This document shows positions 11,942 to 23,099 of a stretch of DNA of 64,000 nucleotides, piece by piece. Both the position numbers and the translations under genes were made by a program. Within the stretch, counting starts at the first letter, position 1. The number at the start of each line of letters is the position of its first letter. Under the pieces are notes generated by a model. That model saw only the letters and a list, made by a program, of their open reading frames with translations, was not told the DNA's origin and did no database searches. This DNA comes from Cordilura impudica (lineage: Eukaryota; Arthropoda; Insecta; Diptera; Scathophagidae): assembly GCA_963682025.1 (NCBI GenBank), contig OY821521.1, forward strand, positions 196,923,526 to 196,987,525, in the 5' to 3' direction.

Positions 11942-12400
11942 CTGACTTCCGATATTCTTTTAAATCTATAAAAAAAAAAAATATTGCAATGATTTTTCTC
12001 AAATTTGGTTTTTATATATTTTTGCAAAAAATAAGAGACCTTACCAAATATGGTTGTCAGAATCGGTCCAGTTTTTGACCTAGTTTCCATATAAATGTAG
12101 CATCCAAAATTAACTTTTCATATTCGAAGGCAAAAAAAATTAATAAGAATGCATCTCAAATTTGGCTTATGCTTATTTTCTATATCCAATTAGTTGGACC
12201 TAAGAGATGGAGTCTCTACGTTTAGAGATAGGGTCTCTACGTATATACCGACTATAATTTTCTTACTTGTTTTTTCTTTATATTTTTTTTTGTTCTTGTT
12301 TCTATTAATTTAATTTATTTTCTTTATTATTTGGTATTTTACAATATGAAAATACACCTGACTGTTCACAACAAATGAGCGTATAGTAGTTAATACAACA

Positions 12401-12866
12401 CTAGCAGATCCAGTCACTTGAAAGTCGAGTGCAAATTCTAGGAAATTTTATTTTTCCATTTTATAAATTATATTATAAGACTTTAAAGGTATGTTAATCA
12501 ATTTTAGCCAATTCACAATTCAACACATTTTAAATATCGATTATTGTCGTTATTGGTTTATGTCCAAAATTATTTTTCAATTCAAAAAAATTATTATTGT
12601 GAATAAGAAAACTCCTTTTTTTTTGTTTCAATCACATTAACTAATTTTATAAACACACACATATAGCATTGTATAATTTGATGTATGTGTTAATAGCAAC
12701 TTTAAATGAGCATTACTAAAAAAATGTAAAAATGTAAAAATCTGTAAACCTGGTGGACAGCTAAAAAGAAATACCTTTCAAATGAGGGATGTTTGGTCAA
12801 AATAGGATTAAAACTGAGACACTAACATCGGTCACAAGAAATCACCTTGCCTATTAATATTATAAA
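12401..12866 (-). mobile_element. Non-autonomous Helitron-like element, copy 2
   Basis: Inverse orientation: begins CTAGCAGAT (the 3' terminus) after an A and ends CCTATTAATATTATAAAT, the 5' terminus with TC changed to TT. The hairpin near the 3' end has decayed. This is the longest of the seven copies. Confidence 0.65.
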
Positions 12867-12934
12867 TACAAAGTATTATACTTGTTATGAAGTGTCCAAT
12901 TGTACCTTATTTAAATATGTATTAAAAAAAACAC

Positions 12935-14024
12935 AGGTAATACTGGTCGTGTCAAGCATTGTTCAGATGACGAAGGAGCTACCATAAAAAGGATGAAAAA
13001 TCAGGGCCAAATTGAGAAATCTATTGCAGAAATAAAAAAATGACTTAGGAGTCGAAATTTAAACTAGGACTGTGAGAAGACGATTAGTCGAAAAAATCTC
13101 TTTGGAAGATCTTCACGAACAGACCCTTTGCTAACAAAAATGAATTATATTTGCAAAAACACACAAAGATTGTGATGATCAAAAATGGCGTAATATACTT
13201 TGGTCGGACGAGTCCAAAATAAATTTAATTGGTAATGAAGGAAAAACTTGGGTTCGCCATCCTTAAAAATCTGAACTGCAACCACGATATACGTTAAAAA
13301 CATTCCATCATGGTGGAGGCCATATAATGGTGTGGAGGTACTTTTCGTGGCCTAGTGTTGTGCCTATATTTTGTATAAAAAGCAAAAAGTGGATAAAAAT
13401 CTTTACGTCCGCCTCTTTAATGAAGTTATGCTACCTTACGTTGAATCGAAAAGACCACTTAAATGGCAATTCGAACAGGACAATGACCCTGTGACATACT
13501 TCGGGTCTTCGAAAAAGTAGTTTTTAGACAACTCAGTTGACGTTATGAGTCTTCCAGCGCAATCTCGGAATTTAAATCTAATTGAATCTTTATGGAAAAT
13601 CGTCGAAGATGGTGTGGGACCAACAAAACCCAAGAATAAGGAAGAATTGTGGGAAAAATTCAGAACGAATGGTATGCCATTCCAACGAAGATTTGCCGCG
13701 ATCAAGTGGACTCCATGGCAAAAAGGGGTAAAGCTTTGCTAAATAATAGAGGATATACAAATATGTAAATAGTGACATTAGACAACATTCTCTTCAACTT
13801 TATAGTTCCGGTTTTTTGTTTTAAATAATTTTTGAAATTTACCCTATTTTTGTCAACCTCAAAATATAATTTTTATACATGTTTTAAGATTTTTTTTTTT
13901 TTACCCCTAAGAAAAAGAATAAAATACAATTAATTTTTTTTGCTCATTTTATATAAAATTTTTTTTTTCTAGTCATATATGTATAAAAATATTTTATATG
14001 ATACTATTTTTTTGTCCGTCACTG
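12935..14024 (+). pseudogene. Degenerate Tc1-type transposon and transposase
   Basis: The right end TTTGTCCGTCACTG (14024) is a Tc1-type terminus; the left terminus was not found. The transposase can be followed in several frames: GRVKHCSDDEGATIKRMK, then a D-motif remnant WSDESK-like near 13200, FEQDNDP (13470), LPAQSRNLNLIESLWKIVED (13550) and a C-terminus reading IPTKICRDQVDSMAKRGKAL to about 13742. It contains many stops and frameshifts, so it is one of the oldest elements in the window. Confidence 0.75.
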
Positions 14025-14540
14025 TGTATCGATATTATTCTATAATAAAAAAATTCTCCGCTTATAAATATTTTTTTTTTGTTTCATTTAATTTCTATTG
14101 TTCAGTTAGAACAACACCCTAGATAAATATTATATAAATAAAAAATATGTTACGGCAACTCTAAAAAAAATCAACTGTTCACTTGAAGTCTAACAAATGT
14201 ATAATTTGACAAAAAACACAAAATAATAAAAGAAATAATGAAAAAAAAGTAGATATTGTTAATTTAATAACAAAAAAAAGTACAAGAACAAGAAAAAAAG
14301 TGAAATTATTATTAAATAGAAAAAAAAAAACCAACAAGTAAAAGTGAAATTTCTAAAATTCATAAGACTACGTCTTCATCACTAATAAAAAAACAAACAA
14401 AATACCAGAAAGAACATTAGAAAAAAAAAAAAATACTAATTAAAAACTGGTTCACAAAATTTACCAGTTTTTGAACCATTGTTTGTGGAGAAGGTGCCAT
14501 CATAACAGACAGTTTTATGTGAAATTTTAGTTTTTTTTTT
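14025..14540. other. A-rich non-coding spacer
   Basis: Poly-A-rich sequence with no ORF or repeat boundary recognised. Confidence 0.5.
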
Positions 14541-14708
14541 ACCTATACCACTATCTGGTCCGAGTATAATGAATTTGTGCCGATTCTTGTAACTACCAAA
14601 AATATTTGACCTAGGCCCATCTTTTATTATACCGATCTATTCAGAATCACTTTCTATTTTGCGATGTCCATCCGTCTGACTGCTGTCCGTCTATGTGTCC
14701 ATGTAAAC

Positions 14709-16525
14709 CAGCCATGGCCAAACTTTTTGACTGACGGGTCATTATCTTATTAGAAAATTACTCGGGGGCCAAAAAAAATTTTTTCTGAAAAACTGAAATA
14801 AAGTTCATTTAAATTTTTAGTAACTAAATAGTTAAACTAAATTAGAAAATCTTTATTTAATGTGATAAAAATAGTTGTTTACAATTTATCAAAATTTATC
14901 AATGTCTGGATCAAAATTACTTGTTGAAATTCTTAGTATTGCATACAAGTGTTCATCACTTATTCTAGATCGCGATGGACTTTTATTTTGGTTCATTGTA
15001 GCGAACGTTTCTTCTTGCCCAAATATAACCAAAAATTTTTTTTCCAGATTTCGAATATTAAAGTATTTTTCTTTATTTAGAATACGATAAAAATTTAGTA
15101 AGTTGTCCGTTTGATGATTAAATAATTCTTACATAGATGCATCACTTGTAAATCAATAATGGCAGCTGAATATCACTTGAAGCACTCTCGACATTAGTAG
15201 CAAATGAATTGCGAATAATTGACAAATCATTTTCAATTATACGAAAACAATCAAATCTTCGATTAAATTCATTTGTTAAAGCACGTAAATTTTTAGCAAA
15301 AAGCTTTTTCTTGAGAGATGTCCTGAAATCATTTAACCGTAGGAAAATGATTAAAATTTTTTTCCAATAAATTCTGTTCAAAAAGTCTTAATTTTATCTT
15401 GAAAGAATTTAAGCTTTGTATCATAGTTTGAACATAAATATTTTTGTCTTGTAGAACTTTATTTAATTCATTAAAATGGTACAATAGATCGGCTCAAAAG
15501 GCAAAATCGGAATGCCATGATGAATCAATTAACTCTGGAAAGTCTTCTTCTTCGTGTAATATAAAAAAGGTTATAATTTTTACCTAAGCTTGACCATCGC
15601 ACATAGTTGTGGTATAATACACCTGAGTATTCAAAAAGTTTACCAGTTTAATTATAACCTTAGTTTCGTGTTCTATTTTCAATACATTTTTACACATGCG
15701 TGTTGATGCATAATACAGTGAGTCATAATAAGCTGTTTATTTGGATCAATCGTGTGAACCTTGTCTTGAATTCTTTTCAGCATAAGGATATTTGAACCCG
15801 TTAAGTTTGGGTATCCATCGGTAGTCATTAGCAAGATTTTCCCATTTAATAATATATTTCAAAAGACATTTTTTAACTTCGTTAAAAAGTTCTGCCCGGT
15901 GGTTCTATTTTTCATTGCAGCCATGGATAACAGCTCCTGTGTAATTTCAAAGTCCTTATTAATTGACCGAACAAAAATCAGTAGTTATGCAGTATATTTT
16001 ATATCGCAGCTCCCGTCTAAAGCTATAGCACAGTATGGTCTATTTGTATTTTCTAATTTTTCTGACAGCTGCTCATTTAGTTATTTTCTTTTAGTTCCTA
16101 ATTTTTATACTCTGTTTGTTCCAAGTTCCAAATTTTAATATTCTTTTTGTCTAATTCCATTCCAACTTCCAAGTTCCGAAATTTTAGTTTCGTTTAGTTC
16201 CATTTTTTTTTTTTTTCATTTAGTATTTATTTTCTTTTTGTACCCCAAGTTTCAGTTTCAAGTTCAATATTGATGCAATTCAAAAAACAACTCTCAATGA
16301 TATTATTGCTAACATTAGTGAGTTTAAATGTTTTTTTCTATAAATTGTACTAGAAGTTTTGGAAAAAAAATAATTTTTTTCTGTTTTGTAAAATATAAAA
16401 CATCAAATTTAGTATTTTTATTACTAAGCCCATATAAACTATGTTTTTGTATTATACACAGCGGGCCATACAAAATATGTTGGTGGGCCGTATACAGCCC
16501 GCGGGCCGTAGTTTGGTCATGGCTG
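14709..16525 (-). mobile_element. hAT transposon (GTF2IRD2-like transposase), decayed
   Basis: Starts CAGCCATGGCCAAACT and ends with the inverse AGTTTGGTCATGGCTG. An 8-bp target duplication ATGTAAAC lies at 14701-14708 and 16526-16533. CAG...CTG ends with 8-bp duplications are diagnostic of hAT elements. The R1 sequence reads through when the element is removed. A minus-strand transposase pseudogene fills the interior. Confidence 0.9.
14880..16000 (-). pseudogene. hAT transposase related to GTF2IRD2-type proteins
   Basis: Minus-strand fragments in family order. TTDGYPNLTGSNILMLKRIQ and MTHCIMHQHA (about 15840-15690) match the catalytic TDGAPNLTG...HCIIHQ region. NEFNRRFDCFR and VESASSDIQLPL (15290-15150) match the helical segment before the C-terminus. 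SRSRISDEHLYAILRIS (about 14975-14920) matches the C-terminal dimerisation region. Frames change between blocks and several stops occur, so it is inactive. Confidence 0.75.
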
Positions 16526-16799
16526 ATGTAAACCTTGTAATAAAACTACATGAAATTTTGTATATAAGCTTCTAGGATTAACGATATTGAAATTGGTGAA
16601 AATCGGTTTATATTCAGACCTAGTCCAAATACAAATGATCCCTATGAGATCGAATTAAATTGCCATAATATCCAAATTATCACATACAGTGTTGGTCAGA
16701 ACAAAAGAAACCAAAATCACTATTGACCATTACTGAATTTTTAAGCATGTTATTGTTGTTTTTCCAATATCTTCTTTATCATTTATACTCTATATAACA

Positions 16800-17148
16800 T
16801 CTATCTGACCGATGTGTTGTTCTACCGTTTTATCCCGATTTTGACCAAACGTATATTATTTGAAAGGTATTTGTTTTTAGCCGTTCTGCAGATTTACAGA
16901 TTTTTAAATCTTTTCCTTTATTTTGAGTAAATTGCATTTAAAGTTACTACTAACACATACATAAAATTATACAATGCTATGTGTGTGTTTATTAAATTTG
17001 TTAATGTGGTGTAATAAAAATTAGTTCTTTTTTGTGTTGATTTGAAAATTGGCTATAATTGATTAGCATACCTTTAGGGTCTTTATTTAATGAAAAAGTA
17101 AAATTTCCTAGAATTTGCACTCGAATTTCGAGGGCTGAAATTTGCTAG
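16800..17148 (+). mobile_element. Non-autonomous Helitron-like element, copy 3, with empty-site evidence
   Basis: Runs from TC at 16800 to CTAG at 17148, preceded by A and followed by T. The host Tc1 right arm, read in inverse, shows the uninterrupted sequence ACATTACAAAT, matching the junction ACA/TTATAAAT left when this segment is removed. There is therefore no target duplication and an exact A/T insertion, as in Helitrons. The 5' part is shortened relative to other copies. Confidence 0.82.
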
Positions 17149-17172
17149 TTATAAATAAAAAGACAAAACTAA

Positions 17173-17576
17173 TGCCGTTTTCTTTTCTGACAAAAAATTC
17201 GCACTTTATTTGCACTTTTTTCGAAAAGTTAATTTTTTATATATTCTGAATTAAGAGCAACCTTTTCTTATAAATCAATCGAAAGGTCTCAAAGTCAAGC
17301 CCCCATAAATCGCAAATAATTGCAGCCATTGACTTTCAGGACATAGTGTGAGAATATTTCCCCATTGTTTCCTTTTTTTTTTTGGAACAGTTTCACCCTA
17401 TGACTTCAAAGAGGATAATAATCAAAATTTTTTGCATTTTATGAACACAGCTTTTTGAGAGCTCTCGATGGATGTATAAGATAAGGTTGCTCTTAATTTA
17501 GAATATATAAAGAAATTAACTTTTCGAAAAAAGTGCGAATAAAGTGCTACATTTTTTGTCAGAAAAGAAAACGGCA
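17173..17576. mobile_element. 404-bp MITE with ~90-bp terminal inverted repeats
   Basis: Begins TGCCGTTTTCTTTTCTGAC and ends with its inverse. The arms run ~90 bp with few mismatches, including GAATTAAGAGCAACCTT and its inverse. The 3-bp target duplication TAA (17170-17172, 17577-17579) is confirmed because the other arm of the host Tc1 has one TAA at this site. A TAA duplication fits PIF/Harbinger MITEs (inference). No ORF. Confidence 0.88.
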
Positions 17577-17859
17577 TAAAATTGTAAACTAAAAGAACCG
17601 TTATATTTCTTTTACAAAAAAAAAAAAATCAAAATGACACTATTTCAGTTGGATAAAACAAAAGCAATTTCAAGCAAGAACTAATTGCATTGTCTCTATT
17701 TTCAAGTTTAACGGCTTATTTTTGCATTCTCTTTTTATTGAATTTAAGTTCACTGACAGCTAGTAGCGTTGTGAAATTTATCATATTTAAATCAAATCGT
17801 TATGGCTCGTGATGCTCCGAAAACTTAAAAAATTAAATAATGAATGAATAATAACAAAA

Positions 17860-18620
17860 TCTGTAAAAACATTACATTTGGGAGGAGCACCACAGAAGAC
17901 AGATGAAAGGACAGACCGTCACATTGTACAAAAACATCCATTTAAATAATCAACAACTATTTTAAATGAGTTAAATTTAAATATAGATTCAAGGATTGTT
18001 CGTCGTAGAAGCAGGTTTCCGAAGCTTCAGGCCAGCAAAAAATACCACAGCATTTGGCAAAAATTTAGAATTTATTTATTTCAATTCTATTTCGCTAAAA
18101 TGCTTAGCATATCAATATTTGTAGGCATAATTTTGCACAAAAAAATCAAAACTGGACGCCTGAAAAATTGAACTGTTTTATTTTGCGACGAGTCAAAATT
18201 TAGTTTGTTTAACTCTGACGGAATCTGTTCGCCGCAGGAAAGGGGATCGTTTAAACCCACGCAACAGCAAGCCAACTGTGAAGCGGCTTCTCTGGTTTTG
18301 GCATTGGACCCTTCCACGAAATCGACGAATTAATGGACAGATTTAAATATATAGACATTCTTGCTAATGTTATGATGCCAAACTCTGAGTGGGAGATGCC
18401 GCTTCGTTGGACATTTCAACACGACAACGACCCGAAACATACTTCGAAGTTGGTAAAAGAGTGGCTCGCTGAAAATGGGGTTCAAACACTTGATTGGCCG
18501 GCGCAATCAACTCAATTGAACCCTATTGAGAACTTATTTTGGTCGGGCTTTCACTTCTAAACAACCTTTAAAAGAAGCACTAGAAGCTGAGTGGAAAAGC
18601 ATTCCCGTCAATATTACGTA
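17860..18620 (+). pseudogene. Tc1-type transposase, heavily broken
   Basis: Fragments: LGGAPQKTDERTDRHIVQKH (from 17878, helix-turn-helix region), GFGIGPFHEIDELMDRFKYI (18290-18350), then EMPLRWTFQHDNDPKHTSKL and QTLDWPAQSTQLNPIENLFW in an open stretch 18333-18560. The second D and final E of a DD34E site are visible. The first catalytic D region (about 18185) reads as CDESK-like with stops. Multiple frameshifts. Confidence 0.75.
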
Positions 18621-19306
18621 GATACCGCGATTTTATAAAAAGCAACTGATTTTCACTAAATATTGAATAATATTAAATGCTGCTTTTGTTTTGCCCAACG
18701 GCCATTTTGAGTTTTTTTTTGCAAAAAAAATAACGGTTCCTTTAGTTTACAATTTTAGTTTTGTCTTTTTATTTGTAATGTCGTAAAGAGTAAGAAATGA
18801 TAAAGATTTTGGAAGAGCAAAGCATGCTTAAAAATACAAAAAAGGTCAATAGTGATTTTGGTTGCTTTTGTTCTGACCAACAATGATTTCGCTCAAATTG
18901 GGTTTGTGTATGTTTATTACATCAATTTATCAGTAGTCCAAAAATATACCCTATAGGACAATTCTTAGTCATAGCAACCATATGAAGCTGATTCCTGATC
19001 TTCACTTAAATCTATCAAAAAGCGAAAAATATTGCACAGATTTTTCTGAAATTTGGTTTGTACAGTTTTTGCAAATAAGTAACCATACCAAATATCGTCA
19101 GGACAGGTCCTTTTTTCGACCTAGTCCCCATATAAATATACCATTCGTTATGAATTTTTCATGTCCGAAGGCAGAAAAATTAATAACAATGCCAATTAAA
19201 TTTGGTTTGTGTCCAATTAGTTGGACATAAGAGATAGGGCCTCTAAACGCGTGGTATAGGGTATCGTATAATTGGTCTAGACTGGCTATAATTTCCTTAC
19301 GTGTTT

Positions 19307-19692
19307 TTATTAAATTAAAATCTATTTTTGGTTGTTTCGGCCGATTTTTCAGCGTTTTGGAAAAACGTCATGCCGTATTCCCATCATTCGTTCGAGGGTC
19401 AACTATTGATCCCATATTCTCTTAAAATTTTTGCCGAGTTTATTTTTTTGTTTCAGTTACTATTCTTTTTCATAATCAGTTCTAGTTGGACACTTGCATA
19501 AAAAACCACAAACCACAAAACACAGACAACAGCAGTCGCGAGATCAATATTATTCCTTGGTTATTTCACTGCTGTATGATTTGCATAAAAAGATGGATAG
19601 CTTCTAAAAAAAATTTTGCAATATAAAAGTGAGATGTACCATCTTTAAAATAAACTACAAACTACGACACGAATGTACACGAATAATAACTA
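19307..19692. other. Non-coding spacer
   Basis: Nothing recognised between the end of R1 copy B and the TA flanking the Tigger element. Confidence 0.4.
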
Positions 19693-21767
19693 CAGTGGAC
19701 CCTCGGTTAACGAACGCCCCGCATAACGAACATTTCGCATAACGAACAATTTTTTGTTGGGAAAAAAGTTTCTCTTAACGAACGAAGTTTCGCAAAACGA
19801 CCAACGAAGATTGCATGTTAAATTTCTGTCTGTGTTTAGCAACGAAACAGGGGAAACCCCGAATACACATTACAGTGCTGTCTGTGTTTAGCTTTTGTTT
19901 CATAATTGTGCATTTTGTTTTATTTTTGTGCATAATTGTATCACCTGTGTGCGTAACAAGTCGTGTTGAAACATACAAATGTTCTATTTTTAATTTTGTT
20001 TTTATAAAAATTGCAAAATAAGATACGTAAATGCCTTCAAATAAAGATTCGGAATCAACGATTTCTACTATCCTCAAGAATAAGGACAAGCTTGAGGTGG
20101 TGAATGCTTCAAAGGGAGTATCAAGAATTTCTTGCTTCTGATATGGATTAACGAAAAGCAAATGCCAGGTGACACAATTTCGCATAATGTAATTTGTGAG
20201 AAGGCTAAAATGATATTCACGAATCTTATTGAAAAGTCACCAGGAACATCAACAGTCAGAGGAGAAGAGTTCAATACAAGTAAGGGGTGGTTCGAGAATT
20301 TTAAAAATCGTACTGGTATTCATAGCGTTATGAGACATGATGAAGCAGCAAGCTCAGACGCTAAGGCAGCAGAGAGTTTTGTCGGCGAATGCAAAAAGCT
20401 TGTGTATACTGACGGTTACTTGCTCCAGCAGATTTTTAATTGCGACAAAACGGGTCTTTTTTGGAAAAAGATGCCGAAGCGAACGTACATAACAGCAGAG
20501 GAGAAAGCAATGCCCGCCCACAAGCCAATGAAAGACCGCCTTGCTCTGCTTTTTTGTGCCATTGCAAGCGGCAAATTGAAAATAAAACAACTTCTTGTCT
20601 ATCACTCAGAGAATCCACGTGCCTTAAAAAAGCATAATGTCGACTAGAGCAAGCTAAATGTCATGTGGAAGTCCAACAGTAAAGCTTGGGTGACACGTGA
20701 TCTTTTACAAGATGATCTCATTGAAGAGTTGAAATTCATCAAAATTCAATTTTTGCCTCCTAATATAACCCCATTGCTTCAGCCCATGGATCAGCAAGTT
20801 ATTTCTAACTTCAAGAAGCTCTACACTAAAGAATTTTTCCAGCATTGCTTTGACGTGACTGAAAAAGCCAATTTCACTCTAAAAGAGTTTTGGAAAGATC
20901 ACTTCCACATTGTTGGCTGTCTCAGAATTATTGAAAATGCATGGAAAGGCGTTACTAAGAGAACAGTCGAATCTTCCTGTAAAAAACTTTGGCCCTAACG
21001 CTTTGCCGAATGCACATTTGAAGCACTCGACGACGCAGTATCTACGGATCCACTAACCAACGAAATTATATTTTTGGCTGACCAGATTGGGCTAGAGGTG
21101 GATAGCAATGACATCGCTGAGCTTGTGGCAGACACAGTGAAGATCTGACTAGCGAAGAGCTTGTAGAATTGCAATGTGCTTTACAGCAAGATGTTGAGAA
21201 GCAGACTTTATCAGGCGAGGAGACAACAGAAGAACAGCAACCGTCTAGTGCATTCAGAGAAACGCTCAAAGTATGGGAGTCTGTGGCACCATACGTTAAA
21301 AAGCATCACCCCAATCAGACAGAGGCTATACAGAATTATTCAACGATAATGCTGTGTCTCATTTTCAACAAATTTTGAAGCGACGTCAGAAACAAACGAC
21401 TCTAGGCAGTTTTTTGTTAAAAAAAAAACTAGGTATGCATGTACCCATTATAAAAAAAATTTTTCTTTTCCAAACTCTTTCTTTTTACCATTTCAGATTG
21501 TCTCCTTCCTTCCAACACATATTCAGTTCCTTAAAAAATTTTATACGTTTCATATAACTTTCTTTCAATAAAAGCTGAACTTAAAATAATTTGGAGTATT
21601 TTTTCAGTTCTTTAAAAGTTTTGATGCATTTTATGTTACTTTCGACGTAGAACGCATTATTTTATTTTACATTGATTTATATGGGAATAATGGTTTTGCT
21701 TAACGAACGTTTTGTATAACGAACAAGATACTGGAACCAATTGTGTATGTTAACCGAGGGCCCACTG
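19693..21767 (+). mobile_element. Tigger/pogo-type DNA transposon
   Basis: The left end CAGTGGACCCTCGGTTAACG (TA at 19691-19692) is matched in inverse at the right end (GTTAACCGAGGGCCCACTG, 21767). The subterminal motif TAACGAAC recurs several times at both ends. Length 2.07 kb. The TA on the right has decayed. Encodes a CENP-B-like transposase. Confidence 0.92.
20031..21433 (+). pseudogene. Tigger (pogo) transposase lacking the second catalytic Asp
   Basis: ATG at 20031 starts MPSNKDSESTISTILKNKDK; the frame shifts near 20125. The CENP-B-type DNA-binding region reads NTSKGWFENFKNRTGIHSVM. The DDE domain shows QIFNCDKTGLFWKKMP with the first Asp and FLPPNITPLLQPMDQQVISN with the third. Between VTRDLLQ and DDLIEELKFI (about 20700) the region that should hold the second Asp is missing, probably ~40 codons. 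A stop at 20645-20647 and a frameshift near 21000 follow. The C-terminus ends with KRRQKQTTLGSFLLKKK. It is inactive. Confidence 0.88.
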
Positions 21768-22109
21768 AATATGTCCATTTAAAATATAAAAATTCTAGTT
21801 TTTTCTAGCACTTCCAATGTAAATAACAAAAACTAAAACACTTTCACACACAATTTGTTACAAAAATGTTAACGAAATATTTGCAAAATAACCTGAGCTT
21901 GATGGTTCCATAGCAAAGTTGTTTACTTTTGAAATACTTTTTCAAATAAATACATTTTTACAAGGCGAAATTTTCACTTTTTCAGCCTTTTTTGCACAAA
22001 AAATTTCAATAAAGTCTGACTTAAATTTCACTACAAAAACACCAGATCATGTTTGACATTAATTTAGCGACAAGTGCTGTAAAATTTTATATACTTTAAC
22101 CGGGTATCA

Positions 22110-23040
22110 AAACAGCTTTAACGATAGTTAATTTTTTTAATTAATCCAAGAAAACAGGCAATTCTAAGCCAGTGTGTGTCGCTTCGTAACAAACACGTAA
22201 AATCAGTGTTAGAATGTACAGTTGACACAATTAAACAAGGTGTACAAGCCTGCTTTCTTTGGGTGTCTATCGATGAAACATCTGATTCATGCAACAGATA
22301 TGTGGCAAACGTAATTCCAGAAATATTACACGTGAAAATCGATTTTTGATAAACACGGAAGTTTTGGAAAATGCATTTTTGTTTCATGATTCAATGAAAA
22401 AATTTTAAATAGATAACGAAAAAGTTCTTATTTTTACCCCACATTAAATAGTTTGTGAAGCTTAAAAAAGTGGATCCTTCATATCGAATGCCAAGAAAAA
22501 CATTTCTATAGTCTCCAGGATGAATTCAAATTATACGAGAAACAGCTCCCAATTTGCTTCTTCCACCACAACCTGTAATAACTCGTTGGGTCACTTGGAT
22601 AATGGCTGTAAATTATTATGCTAAGTACTTTTATCAGTTCGTTGAAATTCTTCTAAGCTCAACTCCACTGACTCTCCATATGTGCGCATATGTCAATCTT
22701 TAATGGAGGATGATGATTGATGATTTGCGAAACCAAATGATTTATATATCAGCAAACTTTAGCTTTTTACAGGAAGTTGTGACAAAATTGGAAACAAAAA
22801 AACAATCCTTGGTTTCTCAAGTAAATATTGTCAAAGATGTTTTTGAAAAAATTTCTGACATTCTTGGAGATGTGGGAGTAAAAATTAATACAAAATTTAA
22901 ATCGGTTTTATGCAAAAATAAGGGCTTTTCTGTTGTTACTGATATTGCAGATATTTTGAGTGGCAAGACCACTTCCAAATCTGATCAGCTAAAATATAAT
23001 TCGGAACAAATTTATGTTTATGTATAAGAATGTGTTATCT
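22110..23040 (+). pseudogene. hAT-type transposase relic (CGGBP1-like family)
   Basis: Fragments in order. LRNKHVKSVLECTVDTIKQ and FLWVSIDETSDSCNRYVANV (about 22175-22330) hold the WVSIDET motif around the first catalytic Asp. APNLLLPPQPVITRWVTWIM (about 22545-22605) matches the conserved TRWGTW block. An open stretch 22710-23027 (FLQEVVTKLETKKQSL...KFKSVLCKNKGF) matches the C-terminal helical region. This layout is that of the mobile elements related to the CGG-repeat-binding protein CGGBP1. Frames change and stops occur. Element ends were not found. Confidence 0.65.
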
Positions 23041-23099
23041 CCAAATAGACAAAATTTTCTATTTGAAAAGTTATCCAAAAATTTTTAATACATTGTAAC

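Larger units (their letters stand above)
10388..12275 (+). repeat. Dispersed repeat R1, copy A (5'-truncated, interrupted)
   Basis: Starts within the R1 body (TATTTTGATGAAATTTGG) and ends with CCGACTATAATTTTCTTACT then TGTTTTTT, the R1 3' end. R1 occurs five times here (A-E). Full copies begin with TATACCACTATGTGGT, contain GTCCGTCCGTCTGTG and have a GGTCTAGACC palindrome just before the end. There is no coding capacity. The layout recalls DINE-1/Helentron-associated repeats of flies (inference). Copy A is split by the Harbinger-like element at 10610-11941. Confidence 0.8.
16687..18885 (+). mobile_element. Tc1-like transposon carrying two nested insertions
   Basis: The left end CAGTGTTGGTCAGAACAAAA (TA at 16685-16686) is matched in inverse by the right end TTTTGTTCTGACCAACAATG (18885). 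Arms stay similar for >150 bp. The left arm is interrupted by a Helitron-like copy (16800-17148) and a MITE (17173-17576). The intact right arm shows the empty site for both. Removing them leaves about 1.45 kb, a normal Tc1 size. The right-hand TA is mutated to AT. Confidence 0.9.
14541..19306 (+). repeat. Dispersed repeat R1, copy B (split by two transposons)
   Basis: Begins CCTATACCACTATCTGGTC and ends GGCTATAATTTCCTTACGTG. It consists of three pieces: 14541-14708, 16526-16686 and 18886-19306. The gaps are a hAT element and a Tc1-like element. Joined, the pieces align collinearly with copy E (55146-55921), which demonstrates two independent insertions. Confidence 0.8.
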
